Positions 10,394 through 20,628 of a stretch of DNA of 64,000 nt are shown in pieces. The stretch's first letter is position 1; every line of letters starts with the position of its first letter. The DNA is taken from positions 1,674,001 through 1,738,000 of the forward strand of contig NZ_CP147247.1 of assembly GCF_002140975.2 (NCBI RefSeq), written 5' to 3'. The stretch is from Enterococcus sp. 9E7_DIV0242. GTDB lineage: Bacteria; Bacillota; Bacilli; Lactobacillales; Enterococcaceae. The notes under the pieces were generated by a model that searched no databases, had not been told where the DNA came from, and worked only from the letters and a program-made list of their open reading frames with translations. Both the position numbers and the translations under genes were made by a program.

Positions 10394-11359
10394 TTAGAAA
10401 ATGAGCCAAAGTGTCACTGCAGAACAGATTAAGCTAGTCAACCAAAAAATGATATCGATTTTCCATTCAGACCAACCACTCATTTCAAAGTGATGATGAA
10501 TCGGAGACATTTTGAAAATACGTTTTCCAAACATCTTGAATGAAAACACCTGAAGCATCACACTAGCAGTTTCAATGACATAAACTAAACCGATCAATAA
10601 TAATGTCCATTCTTGTCTAAGTATGATTGAAATCGCGGCTAGCAGTCCACCTAAAGCTAATGAACCGACATCCCCCATAAATATTTTCGCCGGTTTTTTA
10701 TTATATGGGAAAAATCCAATCAACCCACCGATGACACTTAAACACACAATAACTACATCAAACTGCTGTTGTTTCCATGCAATAATCGCATATGTTCCAA
10801 ATGAAATCGTCCCCAGACCTGACACTAGACCATCAATTCCATCTGTAAGATTTACCGCGTTGGAGAAGCCAACAAGCCAGATAATGATGAATACTCCATA
10901 AAAAATACCCAGCGGTACTTCCATCACACCAAATAGATTTAAGCTGTCTGGCAGGCTATCCATTCGATAAACCAAGTAAAAGACGATTCCGCCTAAAATT
11001 TGACCAACCAGTTTTTGCTTCGAATTAAGTCCCATGTTACGCTTCTTGAATATTTTGATAAAATCGTCCAAGAATCCCAACAAGCCGTACAAAATCAGGA
11101 TAAATAGTAAGACTAACACAGAAGATGTCAACTGCTTCAACCATATCCCGGCAATCAAAGAAGTAACCGTCGCAGCTGCTAAAAAGACAGCCCCACCCAT
11201 TGTTGGTGTTCCTGATTTAACATTGTGCCAAGTCGGGCCCTCCTCTCTTGTTACCTGTCCTTGCTTTTTCATTTGAAAATAGCCAATAAACATCGGCATG
11301 ATTGAAACAGTCAGCGCAAAGCTGACTGCAATCGGGATAAAAATCTGTGTCCACTCCAT
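10394..11359 (-). CDS. mraY: MraY, phospho-MurNAc-pentapeptide translocase
   Basis: 321 residues, about ten membrane segments. Makes lipid I from undecaprenyl phosphate. Conserved [11 protein letters not shown] (about 50), LGFLDDFIK with the two aspartates (about 95), [12 protein letters not shown] (about 167), [12 protein letters not shown] (about 228) and the histidine motif MSPIHHHFE (about 285). Directly after the class B PBP gene. Confidence 0.97.
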   Translation of the reverse strand: MEWTQIFIPIAVSFALTVSIMPMFIGYFQMKKQGQVTREEGPTWHNVKSGTPTMGGAVFLAAATVTSLIAGIWLKQLTSSVLVLLFILILYGLLGFLDDFIKIFKKRNMGLNSKQKLVGQILGGIVFYLVYRMDSLPDSLNLFGVMEVPLGIFYGVFIIIWLVGFSNAVNLTDGIDGLVSGLGTISFGTYAIIAWKQQQFDVVIVCLSVIGGLIGFFPYNKKPAKIFMGDVGSLALGGLLAAISIILRQEWTLLLIGLVYVIETASVMLQVFSFKMFGKRIFKMSPIHHHFEMSGWSEWKIDIIFWLTSLICSAVTLWLIF

Positions 11360-11389
11360 AATATCTCTCCTAATTCACTTCAAACTCAA

Positions 11390-13282
11390 TTATTTAATTG
11401 CTTCAGTAGCTGCTTGTGTCCCCACATCTGTTGATTTAATTTCCATTGCCAATTTCATCAATGGATTGGCAACCTCAGCTAATGTTGTCTTGTTATAATT
11501 CGTATTTGGTCGTTTCATGGTTATATACAGTATGTATTCCGGATTCTCAGCCGGCACCATTTCAACGACAGAATAAAGATAGTCTGTTGGACCAGTATAA
11601 TAAACGCCGGTCTCTTCATCGACAACCTGTGCAGTCCCTGTTTTAGCCGCAACACGATAGCCCGGTACCGTATAGACATCATAAGCAATCCCATAGGTTG
11701 GATCTTCTACAGTATCGATCATATATGTTCGAACTTCATTGACTGCTTGTGCACTAACAGGTGTCCCAACTTCTTCTCGTTGTGTGACTTCCTTTTCACC
11801 AGTTTGAGCATTCACGATTTCACGTATATATTGCGGTTTGATCATTGTTCCATCATTCGCAAAAGCGCTGAATGCCTGCATCATTTGAAAATTAGTAACT
11901 GAAACAGCCTGACCGAAAGAAGACATGGCCTGATCGACTGTATTATCTCCCGGAACGCTACCGGAGGATTCACTCTCCAAACCTGAATTCGTTGATTCGC
12001 CAAAACCAAACTTCTTAAGATAGTCCTGCCATGTCGTACCACCCATTCGACGCTCCAACTCTAACATTCCAACATTACTGGACCAGGAAATCGCCTGACG
12101 GAAATTCAAGGTTCCTTTTTCACCTTTATCCCAGTCATTAACTACTGTTTCGTTCCCCGGCGTATCATCAAGAACCACACCTCCGTAAGGGTAGACAAAG
12201 GTTTCATTCGGGTTGAATCCCCCTTGTTGGATCGCTGCAGCAGAAGTCATGATTTTCATTGTAGAACCAGGTTCAAATTTATCTTCTACTAAGAGATTAC
12301 GCCATAAATCCAAACCTTCTCTCGTTTCCGGTTCAAAGGAAGGGCGTTGGGACATCGCAACGATATCACCGGACTTTGCCTCCATCAACATAGCAGTTAC
12401 TTCTTCCGGCTCATACTTTTCCACCAATGGGTCAAGCAAGTTTTCCAGACGTGTCTGCAAACGGATATCTAAGGTTGTCACGATATCCTTACCATCTTGC
12501 ACTTGGCTTTCTTCTACAACAGATCCGGGAACTGGATTTCCATTCACATCTTTTTGATAATCAATCTTTCCATCTGTTCCGCTCAATATATCATTATAGG
12601 AATATTCGATCCCCATTTTACCGACTAGACCAACAGACTCATCATCTTTATCTGCTAAATCTGTATAACCTATAACATGAGAGGCAAAGACTCCGTTCGG
12701 ATAAATACGATCCGGATGATCTTCAAAATAGATCCCTTCTATTTCTTGTTCTTTCAGAGCAACTTCAATATTTTGCTTCTTTTCAAGCGACAGATTCTTC
12801 CCGCCTGAACCAAACTCCACTTGAAATTTGGGAGAACCATCTTTGTTTGTCCCATCATTCAAATACTTTAATGCGTCTTCTTTCGACAAATCTGTATTGT
12901 TAGCTAAAATAGTTGCAATCGCATCAAAATCCTTTTTTTGTGCATATAGCTTTTTCTTTTCCTGACCCAAAAAGTCTTCAGATAAAACAGCATATAGTGA
13001 ATAGGAGGTCGCATCTTCTGCAATAACTTGACCATTTCGATCCAATATCGATCCTCGCTTAGCTTTGATTACTGTGCTTCCACTATATAGTTCCTTTGTC
13101 TTTTCTTTTAAAGAAACACCAGCAACCTCTCCAGAGCCAATGATATAGGACAATCTGAATGCAAACAAAAAGAACAACCCAATACTTGTAGCAAATAGAA
13201 TAATGCCTACTTTTTTGCGATTGTTCATTGGATTTAAATTCTTTTTACGAATAAACGTTTTGATTCTATTTCTTATGCTCAT
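11390..13282 (-). CDS. Class B penicillin-binding protein, FtsI/PBP2x type, no PASTA domains
   Basis: 630 residues. Septal transpeptidase partner of FtsW. One N-terminal membrane segment, dimerisation domain (RGSILDRNGQVIAEDATSYS), then transpeptidase domain with SxxK (EPGSTMKIMTSAA), SxN (AISWSSNVGM) and KTG (VAAKTGTAQVV). The chain ends about 80 residues after KTG. Streptococcal PBP2x proteins usually add two PASTA domains here; mraY begins 30 bases downstream, so there is no room for them. ftsL stops one base before the ATG. Confidence 0.93.
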   Translation of the reverse strand: MSIRNRIKTFIRKKNLNPMNNRKKVGIILFATSIGLFFLFAFRLSYIIGSGEVAGVSLKEKTKELYSGSTVIKAKRGSILDRNGQVIAEDATSYSLYAVLSEDFLGQEKKKLYAQKKDFDAIATILANNTDLSKEDALKYLNDGTNKDGSPKFQVEFGSGGKNLSLEKKQNIEVALKEQEIEGIYFEDHPDRIYPNGVFASHVIGYTDLADKDDESVGLVGKMGIEYSYNDILSGTDGKIDYQKDVNGNPVPGSVVEESQVQDGKDIVTTLDIRLQTRLENLLDPLVEKYEPEEVTAMLMEAKSGDIVAMSQRPSFEPETREGLDLWRNLLVEDKFEPGSTMKIMTSAAAIQQGGFNPNETFVYPYGGVVLDDTPGNETVVNDWDKGEKGTLNFRQAISWSSNVGMLELERRMGGTTWQDYLKKFGFGESTNSGLESESSGSVPGDNTVDQAMSSFGQAVSVTNFQMMQAFSAFANDGTMIKPQYIREIVNAQTGEKEVTQREEVGTPVSAQAVNEVRTYMIDTVEDPTYGIAYDVYTVPGYRVAAKTGTAQVVDEETGVYYTGPTDYLYSVVEMVPAENPEYILYITMKRPNTNYNKTTLAEVANPLMKLAMEIKSTDVGTQAATEAIK

Positions 13283-13283
13283 A

Positions 13284-13688
13284 TTAATTCACTTTCCTTA
13301 AATTTCCGTCATTTTCTGAAAGTCCCTGTTCTTCCGCAATCGCCTTGATACGATCTGCTTTTGACAGTTCATTTCTTTCTTGTTCAAGTTTTAAGGCTGT
13401 CTCTTCCTTCTGAGAGATTTCTGCCTGAGCATCAGTGATTCCATTGGTCGTCTGAACGATTGCTGTTCTCACTTGGATTGTCAGGACGGCAATACTGATT
13501 ACAGCTGCCAACAGGAATACTGCAAGGATTTTTTCAATAAACGAAACGTTTCTCAAACGTTGTTTTGGATAATGGAGCAAGTCATCAGCAACATCTACCT
13601 GTTTCACAGGGCCATCTGCTTTGACCACGGCTTCGTCAATAATCTGCATATCATAATGTGTTTCTTCATATTTTTTCAACTCAGCCAT
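13284..13688 (-). CDS. ftsL: FtsL, divisome membrane protein
   Basis: 134 residues: cytoplasmic N-terminus, one membrane segment (FIEKILAVFLLAAVISIAVL), then a periplasm-side leucine-zipper-like coiled coil (DAQAEISQKEETALKLEQER). Partner of DivIB and DivIC. Recognised by layout and by its place between rsmH and the pbp gene rather than by strong sequence. ATG at 13688 has GGAGGG 7-8 bases upstream; the longer frame from 13742 has no such site. Confidence 0.9.
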   Translation of the reverse strand: MAELKKYEETHYDMQIIDEAVVKADGPVKQVDVADDLLHYPKQRLRNVSFIEKILAVFLLAAVISIAVLTIQVRTAIVQTTNGITDAQAEISQKEETALKLEQERNELSKADRIKAIAEEQGLSENDGNLRKVN

Positions 13689-13851
13689 GTTCTGCCCTCC
13701 TCGTCCTCTAAAATATGATGATGTTGCTTTCTTCATCATCATTTGATTGCTACTTGTTTTTATGTAAAGTCCGGAGTATTATCATCCGGTAAAATCGAGA
13801 AAAAGATAAAATCAACTGTTTCTTACAGTCTTCTCTTCTCAATTCCATCTA

Positions 13852-14802
13852 TTACTTCTTTATTCTTTCTGCTATCCTCAGCTTCGCACTTCGAGAACGG
13901 TTATTTTCTTCCAGCTCTTTCTCGCTTGGTAAGATCGGCTTTCTGGTAACAACTTTCATTTCCGGTTGAAACTCTTCCGGTATGATTGGAAGTCCTGGCG
14001 GCAAATCTTTGACTGAACTGTATTCCTTGAACATCGTTTTGACAATCCTGTCCTCTAAAGAATGGAACGTGATCACGCTGATTCGTCCGTTCAGGTTCAA
14101 TAACTCGATTGCTTGTTCCAGTGACTCTTCAACAACACTAAGTTCATCATTTACAGCAATCCTGATTGCCTGAAACACACGTTTGGCAGGGTGTCCGCCA
14201 TTTCTTCGTGCAGGTGCGGGAATCGCTGTCTTAATAATATCTACTAATTCTCCAGTTGTTTCGATTGCTTGTTTTTCACGAATACGCTCGATTTCTCTGG
14301 CAATTTGCTTCGAAAATTTTTCCTCACCATAGCGGAAAAAGATTTTTACTAGTTCCTGATAAGAATACTCGTTTACGACATGATAAGCACTTAACTCAGC
14401 GCTCTGATCCATCCGCATATCTAATGGTGCATCTTTGTGATAACTAAACCCGCGTTCTGCCTCATCCAATTGTGGAGAAGAAACACCTAGATCGTAAAGC
14501 ACACCATCTACACCGTATACGTCAAAATCAGCCAACCTATCTTTCAGATGGCGAAAGTTAGATTTTACAAATGTAACCATGCCTTTATCAACATATTTTT
14601 TTAATCGTTGCGCCGCAAAATCCAAAGCCTTCTGGTCTTGATCAAAAGCGTACAGATGTCCGGTTTCATCTAATTGGGATAAGAGATACTCACTGTGTCC
14701 TGCGCCGCCAAGCGTACAGTCTACATAAATCCCATTCTTTTTAATTGCCAATCCATCTACTGTTTCTTTTAACAGTACAGTATAATGTTGAAACTCCACC
14801 AT
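13852..14802 (-). CDS. rsmH: RsmH, 16S rRNA C1402 N4-methyltransferase
   Basis: 316 residues. SAM-dependent methyltransferase (MraW family). N-terminal [18 protein letters not shown]-binding [16 protein letters not shown] (about 26-42), [19 protein letters not shown] (about 98), C-terminal [15 protein letters not shown] and [19 protein letters not shown]. Second gene of the dcw cluster, 15 bases after mraZ. Confidence 0.97.
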   Translation of the reverse strand: MVEFQHYTVLLKETVDGLAIKKNGIYVDCTLGGAGHSEYLLSQLDETGHLYAFDQDQKALDFAAQRLKKYVDKGMVTFVKSNFRHLKDRLADFDVYGVDGVLYDLGVSSPQLDEAERGFSYHKDAPLDMRMDQSAELSAYHVVNEYSYQELVKIFFRYGEEKFSKQIAREIERIREKQAIETTGELVDIIKTAIPAPARRNGGHPAKRVFQAIRIAVNDELSVVEESLEQAIELLNLNGRISVITFHSLEDRIVKTMFKEYSSVKDLPPGLPIIPEEFQPEMKVVTRKPILPSEKELEENNRSRSAKLRIAERIKK

Positions 14803-14817
14803 CTTAGCTCCTCATCC

Positions 14818-15249
14818 TTAAAAACCAAAATCAATCATTGTCTCTGCAATCTCATCAAAATTTTCTTCTGCTTCTACTGAAAAAGCTCTCCAGCGTTCTT
14901 CATCCCAAATTTCAATGCGATTAGAAACACCAATAATGACACAGCCCTTTTCAAGGTTCCCATGTGCTCTCAATGTTGCAGGAATATTGATCCGTCCCTG
15001 CTTGTCAACCTCACACTCTGTCGCAGCAGAATAAAAAAAGCGGACGAATGTACGGGCATCCTTCTTAGCTAAGGGCATTTCTTTCAACTTTTCTTCTAAT
15101 ATTTCCCATTCAGATAATGGATAGCCAAACAGACACCCATCCATTCCTCTAGTCACAATAAACTTTTCTCCAAGTTCATCTCGAAGTTTGGCTGGAACGA
15201 TTAATCTGCCTTTGGCATCAATATTATGTTGAAATTCGCCCATCAACAT
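14818..15249 (-). CDS. mraZ: MraZ, dcw cluster transcription regulator
   Basis: 143 residues, the usual length: two SpoVT/AbrB-like repeats, [20 protein letters not shown] (about 5-24) and [17 protein letters not shown] (about 80-97). Binds short direct repeats at its own promoter and represses the cluster. Start at 15249 (ATG TTG ATG) with GGGGA upstream; the longer frame from 15303 runs through the MraZ box, so it is very unlikely. Confidence 0.96.
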   Translation of the reverse strand: MLMGEFQHNIDAKGRLIVPAKLRDELGEKFIVTRGMDGCLFGYPLSEWEILEEKLKEMPLAKKDARTFVRFFYSAATECEVDKQGRINIPATLRAHGNLEKGCVIIGVSNRIEIWDEERWRAFSVEAEENFDEIAETMIDFGF

Positions 15250-15283
15250 AGCTGATTTCCCCGCTTTTCCACTTGATAGAAAC

Positions 15284-15313
15284 AGTCTACCACATTCCAC
15301 CACTTTCTACCAC
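15284..15313 (-). promoter_or_regulatory. MraZ box: three 10-bp direct repeats
   Basis: Read on the minus strand: GTGGTAGAAA, GTGGTGGAAT, GTGGTAGACT, back to back, ending 34 bases before the mraZ ATG. MraZ proteins are known to bind 10-bp-spaced repeats of this type upstream of mraZ. No single clear promoter could be fixed around it. Confidence 0.85.
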
Positions 15314-15445
15314 TCAAAACCAGAAAAGTTCAACTAATTAATTGTTATTTAAAAAGTTTGTAATATTTGACGTTTTTTATCACTTTCACAAGAAAACGCA
15401 ACCAATGTCTCCAACTTACGCTCCCTCTTTAAATCTCCTACTAAA

Positions 15446-15826
15446 TTAGAACAAATAATGACCAATATTCATCAAAATTAGAAACGCATAAACCAATAGA
15501 ACCAGTAAAAAATTCAACCGCCAGAACATTTTGAAGAATCGACCATAAATAAGCTCCCCATAGTAATACGCTTGAAACAAAGCAACACAAATCCCTAATA
15601 GTAAAATCGATATGAACATATAGGGAATAATTGTTTGACCGTATGTATCTTTAGACAGCACATGCAGACCGATCAATAAAAATGGAATGGAAATATCCGG
15701 TGATTTGATTTTATAGCGCTCTGCCAGCGCCAATCTTGAAATAATGAAATTTGCTGCAAATAGAACAGCAACCGGAAAAACATACCAAAGAAGCATAACA
15801 ATTGAAAAAGAGACCATCCCAAACAA
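15446..15826 (-). CDS. DUF3397 membrane protein
   Basis: 126 residues with four predicted membrane segments (start VSFSIVMLLWYVFPVAVLF; end LNFLLVLLVYAFLILM). The motif KSPDISIPFLLIGLHVLSK fits the DUF3397 family, which lies next to mraZ in enterococci and lactobacilli. Function unknown. It is 142 bases upstream of the MraZ box region, in the same direction. Confidence 0.8.
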   Translation of the reverse strand: MFGMVSFSIVMLLWYVFPVAVLFAANFIISRLALAERYKIKSPDISIPFLLIGLHVLSKDTYGQTIIPYMFISILLLGICVALFQAYYYGELIYGRFFKMFWRLNFLLVLLVYAFLILMNIGHYLF

Positions 15827-16089
15827 TTCCTTTCATAACACTTGATTTAAATATACTTTATTTAGTTTACACGCATGTTTCATTTCCTTTAAAAATTCAT
15901 GCCTAAATAATACTATATGACTGCCTTTAAATAATTCAGCATCTAAGAAACACGTATCTATCATAATAAAAATACTGAGGATTATTTTCATAGAGTCACG
16001 TATCTATATTACAAGGCAATCCGTTACTAAACAAGTGGTTTATCGCTTATAATGAAAATAGAAATAAACAAAAAAAGGAGGCAGCCCAA

Positions 16090-17046
16090 TTGATCACCTA
16101 TTTAAAAAAAGAGGATCGGCAGTTTACCACTGAAAAAGAGGACACAGAGGAAGTGAAGTGGATCGTCGTAGACACCCCTTCACACGAGGAAGTGGATTAC
16201 TTGATTTCGACCTACAAACTGCCTTCCGACTACATCACAAGTGTACTTGACGAGCATGAAAAGGCTCGTTCTGAAGGAAATTGGCATGATATCAGCGAAC
16301 GCTCTGCCTTGATATTGATCCAATTCCCTAAAGCATCAGTCAGTCCCAGCGGCTACATGCAGTTAAATACTTACCCACTATCTGTGGTTCGAACAACAGA
16401 TAATAAAATTATCACAATCACCGATCAGAAAACTGATTTTATCGAAAAGATCAGAAAAGAAGGGTTACAGGATTCCAAGCTTTCTGTTCACAGCGCACTT
16501 CTCTTCCAACTGCTATGGGAAATTTCAAAAAGCTATAATGGTTTTCTATCAAAAATCATCACAGAAATTGGCCATTTAGAAGGGGAATTAAAAATTGCCA
16601 CTGAAAACAGCCAGTTGTATCAAATGATGGATATTCAAAAAAGTCTTGTTTATTTTGAATCTGCGCTCTCTGAAAATATCAATGTTGTCAAACGACTTTA
16701 TGACGATAGGGAGCGTCCGGATACGTTCGATCATCTTCCTCATCTCCACGATATCCTAGTGGAAATGAAGCAGGGTCTGACAACTTCTCAAATCCAGCTT
16801 AAATTGGTCGATCAAATCAGCAGCACCTTTTCATCGATTGTATCTAACAATTTAAATATCGTCATGAAAATATTAACTTCTTTGACGATTGTATTGACTA
16901 TCCCGACCATCATTGGCGGAATCTATGGAATGAACGTCAAATTGCCCTTTGCCAATCGTGAAGATGCGTTCCTTTGGATATTCTTCATCACATCTATTCT
17001 ATGTGCAGCAGTCATTTATTTCCTGAAGAAAAGGAATCTTCTCTAA
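16090..17046 (+). CDS. CorA-family divalent cation transporter
   Basis: 318 residues. Large N-terminal cytoplasmic domain and helical stalk, then two C-terminal membrane segments with the signature YGMNVKLPF (about residue 280) between them. CorA proteins carry Mg2+ or Co2+. TTG start at 16090 with AGGAGG 7 bases upstream; no ATG fits better. The 263 bases before it hold no other gene. Divergent from the dcw cluster. Confidence 0.92.
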   Translation: MITYLKKEDRQFTTEKEDTEEVKWIVVDTPSHEEVDYLISTYKLPSDYITSVLDEHEKARSEGNWHDISERSALILIQFPKASVSPSGYMQLNTYPLSVVRTTDNKIITITDQKTDFIEKIRKEGLQDSKLSVHSALLFQLLWEISKSYNGFLSKIITEIGHLEGELKIATENSQLYQMMDIQKSLVYFESALSENINVVKRLYDDRERPDTFDHLPHLHDILVEMKQGLTTSQIQLKLVDQISSTFSSIVSNNLNIVMKILTSLTIVLTIPTIIGGIYGMNVKLPFANREDAFLWIFFITSILCAAVIYFLKKRNLL

Positions 17047-17109
17047 TTTTGTGTTGCCGATTCTTTCAAAAGGAGGTAAACTATAAAAAGGCAAAGGATG
17101 TGAATAATA

Positions 17110-17223
17110 ATGGAAAAAAAGAAAACTAGTACATTCTCAAAAGTCACTAAAGTAGTTGTTTGGCTAATGCTGATTGCCATTATCGGTTCAACACTAGTTA
17201 CTGTAATTTCGACTTTTAGATAA
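17110..17223 (+). CDS. Small DUF4044-type membrane protein
   Basis: 37 residues: basic start MEKKKTSTFSKVTKVVVW, then one membrane helix LMLIAIIGSTLVTVIS. The make-up fits the DUF4044 family of short membrane proteins found near mraZ in lactobacilli and enterococci. The ribosome site (AAAGGATGTG) is modest. It follows corA by about 60 bases. Function unknown. Confidence 0.7.
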   Translation: MEKKKTSTFSKVTKVVVWLMLIAIIGSTLVTVISTFR

Positions 17224-17293
17224 GAATATAACTGCAACGAAGGCACGGTAAAAGCCGGTTTGATGCTTTTTTGCTGTACAAACTCATTGAATT

Positions 17294-17341
17294 AAAAAAG
17301 TAGATCCAACTCTTCAAAAGGAAGACTTGGATCTACTTTTT
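17294..17341. terminator. Bidirectional terminator between DUF4044 gene and recN
   Basis: Near-perfect stem AAAAAGTAGATCCAA / TTGGATCTACTTTTT around a 17-base loop; A- and T-runs on the two sides serve both converging genes. Confidence 0.88.
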
Positions 17342-17350
17342 GGTATACTA

Positions 17351-19045
17351 CTACAACGTACGTTTCTCCTTCTGAGCCATATTGAGGAGCTCTTTGGCGT
17401 GCTCCATCGTCAATGGAGTGATTTCACTTCCGGCAAGCATGCGAGCAATTTCATTTGTCCGCTCTTCCCCTGACAATCTGACCACCCTTGTCTCTGTACG
17501 GTCTGCAATGATTTCTTTAGAAATGAAATACTGATAGTCCGCGACAGCTGCGACTTGTGGCAAATGGGTGATACACAGCACCTGTGAATCACTGGATATT
17601 TGATAGATTTTATCTGCAATTGCTTGCGCCACTCGCCCACTGACACCAGTATCTACTTCATCAAAAACAATACTAGTGATTCCTTGTGTTTTAGAAAAAA
17701 TAGTCTTCAACGCCAACATAACTCGTGACAGTTCTCCGCCAGAAGCGACTTTTACCAGCGGTTTCAATGGTTCACCAGGATTGGTAGTGATGTAAAACTC
17801 TACCTTGTCCAATCCATCTTCCGTCATTTGAGGTTCCGGCTGTTCAAGGAATCTGACCTCAAACAGTGTGCGCTCCATATACAGCCCCTTCAGCTCGTGT
17901 AAAATATCTTTTTCCAAGTCGATTGCCGTTGCTTTGCGTACCTTACTAAGTTCAGCACCAACTTTTTGAACTTGCTGTTGCTTCTCTATAAGGATTTGCT
18001 CTAGCTCATCTGCTTTCCCATCAAGTAACCCATTCTCTGCAAGTTCTTCTGTAATTTCCTGATAGTAAGCCAAAACTGCCGTAACAGATTCGCCGTATTT
18101 TCTTTTTAGTTGTCGAATCAGTTCCAAGCGATTTTCCACTTCATCCAAGCGATTCTCATCTAGTTCCAACTGTCCCAAATGACGCGCCAAATCGGCACTT
18201 GCCTCTTGCAACTGATAATACCCATTTTGAACAGCTTCTGAAATGGATTGATAGTCCGGGTCCAGCATTTCGATCGTTGCCAATTCATTCATCGCATAGG
18301 CAATATTATCTAAACTGCTATTTTCTTCACTATTAATCGCCTCATAGCTGCCGGCAAGTGCATCTGCAATCTTCTGAAAATTCGCCAGCTTATTTCGCTC
18401 TTCAATCAGTGTTTCTTCTTCCCCTACTTGAAGCTTGGCTTCAGCGATTTCATTGCTTTGAAATTGCAGCATATCTATGCGCTGAGCAAATGCTTTTTCG
18501 TTGTTTTGAAGATTCCTTACCTTTTTTTCAAGCTGCCGGTATTCCTGATAAGCGGCGACATACTCAGCTTTGATCCTACTGAGCTTATTCCCACCAAAAT
18601 CATCGAGCATTCCCAAATGTCGTTCACTGTTCATCAATTCCTGATGCTCATTTTGCCCATGAATATCCACTAAATATTCCCCGATTTTTCTCAACATGGC
18701 AATAGTGATGATTCGTCCATTCACTCGACAGATATTTTTCCCAGATGAAAAAATATCGCGTTGCAGAATCAGTACGTCCTCTTCCTGATCAATCCCTTGT
18801 TCGTCCAATAAAGTGGTAAGCTCCGGATGCTTTGGCAATGCAAACAAGCCTTCCAGTGTACACTTCGAAGCGCCTTGTCGAATGAAATCACTTGATCCTC
18901 TTCCTCCGGTCAGCAAACCAACGGCATCGATGATGATCGATTTTCCTGCCCCGGTCTCACCAGTCAGTACGGTCATTCCTTTTTGAAATTCGAGCTCTAG
19001 CGAAGAGATTATTGCAAAATTCTTTACTGAAAGCTGTTGCAGCAT
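17351..19045 (-). CDS. recN: RecN, SMC-like DNA repair ATPase
   Basis: 564 residues. Acts in double-strand break repair. Walker A LTGETGAGKSIIIDAVGLL (about 27), ABC signature VASGGELSRVMLALK (about 440), Walker B SIVFDEVDTGVSG (about 466); coiled-coil arms between. ATG at 19045 has GAGGTGA upstream. Last gene of the tlyA-argR-recN set, an order also known in Bacillus (yqxC-ahrC-recN). Confidence 0.97.
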   Translation of the reverse strand: MLQQLSVKNFAIISSLELEFQKGMTVLTGETGAGKSIIIDAVGLLTGGRGSSDFIRQGASKCTLEGLFALPKHPELTTLLDEQGIDQEEDVLILQRDIFSSGKNICRVNGRIITIAMLRKIGEYLVDIHGQNEHQELMNSERHLGMLDDFGGNKLSRIKAEYVAAYQEYRQLEKKVRNLQNNEKAFAQRIDMLQFQSNEIAEAKLQVGEEETLIEERNKLANFQKIADALAGSYEAINSEENSSLDNIAYAMNELATIEMLDPDYQSISEAVQNGYYQLQEASADLARHLGQLELDENRLDEVENRLELIRQLKRKYGESVTAVLAYYQEITEELAENGLLDGKADELEQILIEKQQQVQKVGAELSKVRKATAIDLEKDILHELKGLYMERTLFEVRFLEQPEPQMTEDGLDKVEFYITTNPGEPLKPLVKVASGGELSRVMLALKTIFSKTQGITSIVFDEVDTGVSGRVAQAIADKIYQISSDSQVLCITHLPQVAAVADYQYFISKEIIADRTETRVVRLSGEERTNEIARMLAGSEITPLTMEHAKELLNMAQKEKRTL

Positions 19046-19064
19046 AGATATTCACCTCTGATCA

Positions 19065-19514
19065 TTATAAGTATTTGAAAAATTCTTCTCTTAAAAATTT
19101 TGCACTTTCCTCTGTTCTCGCAATCATCAGAATACTGTCATCATCACAAATCGTTGCAAACAACTGCTCCTTGTATTGCTTCTCGATCAAGTCTGCTGAA
19201 GCTTTGGCATTCCCCGGAATCGTGTGCAGCACAACATATTTTTCCATTTGATCAACAGAGACGAATGCTTCCTTCATCAGTTTCTCAAGGCGTTGAGACG
19301 TATTTTCTTTCGTTTCAACAGGTACACTATACCGGTAACGATTATCGGCAGATGGGACCTTTACAAGCTTCATCTCTTTAATATCTCTTGAAATCGTAGC
19401 CTGTGTGACTTCGATCCCCTTTTCTTGAAGCAGCGTGACGAAGTCCTCTTGTTTTTGTATATTATTGTCTGTTAATAGACGAGCGATTATGCGATGACGA
19501 TCTTTTTTCCTCAT
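19065..19514 (-). CDS. argR: ArgR/AhrC-type arginine repressor
   Basis: 149 residues. Winged-helix DNA-binding half (MRKKDRHRIIARLLTDNNI; VTQATISRDIKEMKLVKVP) and C-terminal hexamer/arginine-binding half with the acidic motif ATICDDDSILMIARTEES (about 122-139). Enterococci often carry several ArgR paralogues, so its targets cannot be read from here; this copy sits in the conserved position before recN. Confidence 0.93.
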   Translation of the reverse strand: MRKKDRHRIIARLLTDNNIQKQEDFVTLLQEKGIEVTQATISRDIKEMKLVKVPSADNRYRYSVPVETKENTSQRLEKLMKEAFVSVDQMEKYVVLHTIPGNAKASADLIEKQYKEQLFATICDDDSILMIARTEESAKFLREEFFKYL

Positions 19515-19747
19515 ACTAAACTACTCCTTTTCAGGTTCATTTCCTTTTTATCATAGCCTATTTTTTTCTCTTTTTAAAGCAATAAAAAAAGCTTTCCTAA
19601 ATTTTCACTATTCTTTATGGCTTTTCAAAGTCTCAACACCATTAAAAATACTGGAAAATTAATCAAAGACAGATTTTTATCAAGGGTGTATCTGAAAAAA
19701 ACACAAGGATTCAACCTTTTAAAAATTTATGGGACCTACCCAAAAAC

Positions 19748-19775
19748 AGAGACAGATCAGTTACTCACTGTCTCT
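19748..19775 (-). terminator. Terminator after tlyA
   Basis: Minus strand: AGAGACAG stem, 12-base loop, CTGTCTCT, then GTTTTTGGG. It closes the folD-tlyA operon. The rest of the tlyA-argR gap (19515-19790) shows no gene. Confidence 0.8.
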
Positions 19776-19790
19776 GCCTCAGTCCAAAAA

Positions 19791-20612
19791 TCAATGTTCC
19801 CGTTTCAATTCATGATGCGCACGTTGAACGATTTCCTGAATGTTTACTTCCGGATCGATCGCTCCTTCTTGTTGTGTTGCTGTTAAGTGAACGAGAAATT
19901 CGATATTTCCTTCTCCACCGGTAATTGGAGAAAAATCCAAAGCTCTCACTTGGTACCCATTTCCAGCAGAAAAGTTCAGAATATCTTCAAGTACTGCTTC
20001 ATGCACTGCCGGATCTCGAACAATCCCCTTTTTCCCAACCTGGTCTTTCCCCGCTTCAAATTGTGGCTTAATCAATGCAACCACATCGCCACCAGATTTC
20101 AATATTTCGTGAAGAGGGGGTAAAATCAATCGTAAGGAGATAAAGGATACATCGATCGTTGCAATTTCCGGCTGCCCTTGTGTAAAATCTTCAAGCTTGC
20201 TATAACGGAAGTTGGTTCGTTCCATCACAACAACACGTTCATCTTGACGAATTTTCCAAGCAAGCTGATTATAACCGACATCTAACGCATAGCTAAGTTT
20301 GGCACCATTTTGCAATGCAACATCCGTAAATCCGCCAGTGGAAGAACCAATATCCAGCATGATTTTCCCTTCTACCTCTACATCAAAAACTTGCAAAGCC
20401 TTTTCCAGCTTGAGACCGCCTCGTGACACGTAGGGAAGCACTTGCCCTTTGATATGTAACACAGTCTCTGTACCTATTTTTTCTCCGGGCTTGTCCAGTC
20501 GTTCGTTGTTTCCATCATAGACTAATCCAGCCATAACCGCTCGCTTCGCCTTTTCTCTTGTTTCAAACAGCCCTTGATTATGGGCCAGAACATCTACACG
20601 TTCTTTTTTCAT
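19791..20612 (-). CDS. TlyA-family rRNA 2'-O-methyltransferase (hemolysin A family)
   Basis: 273 residues. N-terminal S4 domain (ERVDVLAHNQGLFETREKAK), then FtsJ/RrmJ methyltransferase domain with SAM motif LDIGSSTGGFTDVALQNGA (about 90) and ATIDVSFISLRLILPPL. TlyA proteins methylate cytidines in 16S/23S rRNA. ATG 20612 has GGGAG upstream; the longer frame from 20639 overlaps ispA. Confidence 0.92.
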   Translation of the reverse strand: MKKERVDVLAHNQGLFETREKAKRAVMAGLVYDGNNERLDKPGEKIGTETVLHIKGQVLPYVSRGGLKLEKALQVFDVEVEGKIMLDIGSSTGGFTDVALQNGAKLSYALDVGYNQLAWKIRQDERVVVMERTNFRYSKLEDFTQGQPEIATIDVSFISLRLILPPLHEILKSGGDVVALIKPQFEAGKDQVGKKGIVRDPAVHEAVLEDILNFSAGNGYQVRALDFSPITGGEGNIEFLVHLTATQQEGAIDPEVNIQEIVQRAHHELKREH

Positions 20613-20628
20613 GTTCGTTTCTCCCTTA

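Noticed and set aside
19617..19886. 89-codon plus-strand frame after argR
   Set aside because: It crosses the tlyA terminator and the tlyA 3' end; no ribosome site.
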